A DNA stretch of 64,000 nucleotides. Source: Dromaius novaehollandiae (Eukaryota > Chordata > Aves > Casuariiformes > Dromaiidae). The notes under the pieces are model-generated. The model was not told the origin of the DNA and searched no databases. It saw only the letters and a program-made list of their open reading frames with translations. Shown here in pieces: positions 63,696-64,000 of the stretch. How positions within the stretch are numbered: the stretch's first letter is position 1; each line of letters starts with the position of its first letter. Position numbers and translations under genes: made by a program. The DNA lies in contig NC_088112.1 of the NCBI RefSeq assembly GCF_036370855.1, forward strand, positions 18,468,469-18,532,468. The letters run 5' to 3'.

Positions 63696-64000
63696 TTAAA
63701 TTGCCATCAGACACTAATTTTGTCTAAATATTATCAGGCTTTGACAGGAACATGAGCGACCGCAACAGTCTCCTTTTTAATCCCCTGTCTTCACTAATAT
63801 TTTCTGGGGAAGAATTTACCCTCGACTATATCATCTTTCAAAATTAGAAGTAGACAGCATCTTTTCTTTCCTTCTGACAAGTACCTGTCTTGCCCTTTGA
63901 AAGTCGCTTTTGGGAAGGAAGAAGGAGAAGCAGAGTGCATGCCAAGCAAGTGGTGCTTAGCCAGTTCCTCATACATGACAGGTTATCCATATGCTCGGAG

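Larger units (their letters stand above)
43645..64000 (-). other. SPOCK1: SPOCK1 gene, 3' half (partial; 5' part beyond the right edge)
   Basis: Gene span covering the last five coding exons and the 3' UTR of testican-1, a secreted, calcium-binding heparan/chondroitin sulfate proteoglycan of the SPARC/testican family found in extracellular matrix, notably in brain. The exons join as 117, 222, 63, 138 and 191 coding bases, all junctions are phase 1, and every intron end inside the window is GT-AG. The predicted 242-residue C-terminal portion is very close to human testican-1 as I remember it. SPOCK2 and SPOCK3 fit less well: this protein has the SPOCK1-type DMNYDLLLDPSEI EF-hand and the GYIW terminus. 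No frame break is seen. Intron lengths are 7449, 846, 4027 and 1055 bp in transcription order. The exon preceding 61757 is not in the window. Confidence 0.96.
61758..64000 (-). other. SPOCK1 intron, 3' portion (continues beyond the window)
   Basis: Ends at the TTCTCTCTCCAG acceptor. Contains AT-rich simple sequence, a C12 run and a short CpG-containing island-like patch at 63,300-63,470. I looked for the preceding follistatin-domain exon and did not find it. Confidence 0.8.

Noticed and set aside
61758..64000. Search for the preceding SPOCK1 exon (follistatin-like domain end)
   Set aside because: No minus-strand phase-1 exon with the expected Cys-Pro-rich coding sequence and GT donor was found; it is probably beyond the window.

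Overview
The window looks like vertebrate nuclear DNA, most likely from a bird. It contains five spliced exons with canonical GT-AG borders, long introns, a roughly 4 kb 3' UTR and a CR1 LINE with the avian-type terminal ATTCTGTG repeats. Interspersed repeats are otherwise sparse, and microsatellites and homopolymer runs are common. No bacterial, phage or plasmid features are visible. The open reading frames outside the exons look like chance ORFs; some begin at non-ATG codons.

Layout. Positions 1 to about 43,640 hold no gene I can recognise and read as an intergenic desert. Positions about 43,645 to the right edge hold the 3' half of one minus-strand gene, SPOCK1 (testican-1). Reading leftwards along the minus strand, the coding exons are 61757-61641, 54191-53970, 53123-53061, 49033-48896 and 47840-47650. 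A long 3' UTR then runs to a single AATAAA at 43664-43669. All four internal exon junctions are phase 1, and the exons join into 242 residues with no stop or frameshift. They encode the SPARC-type extracellular calcium-binding domain with two EF-hands, the thyroglobulin type-1 domain with its CWCV core, the Ser-Gly glycosaminoglycan sites and the acidic C-terminus ending GYIW. The 5' exons (signal peptide, N-terminal testican region, follistatin/Kazal-like domain) must lie beyond position 64,000. From memory, human SPOCK1 is also followed by a large gene-poor interval towards TRPC7, which fits the empty left two thirds.

Mobile and repeated DNA. A truncated, internally deleted CR1 sits in a SPOCK1 intron at 55141 to about 56260, on the same strand as the gene. 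A short CR1 3'-end relic lies near 13.5 kb. Two pairs of diverged direct repeats are not explained by any element I can name: 3123-3287 with 4574-4743, and 31146-31212 with 32015-32081. There are also short local tandem duplications, one of which (6172-6261) repeats a forkhead-like TGTTTATTTATAGG core at a 45 bp spacing.

Possible regulation. An orphan CpG-rich block with two NotI sites lies at about 12.22-13.05 kb. Several AT-rich, homeodomain-motif-rich blocks look like candidate conserved noncoding elements. These are inferences from composition only and need alignment to other genomes. I found no convincing new molecular system; the most interesting items are the unexplained repeat pairs, the orphan CpG island and the paired forkhead-like motif.
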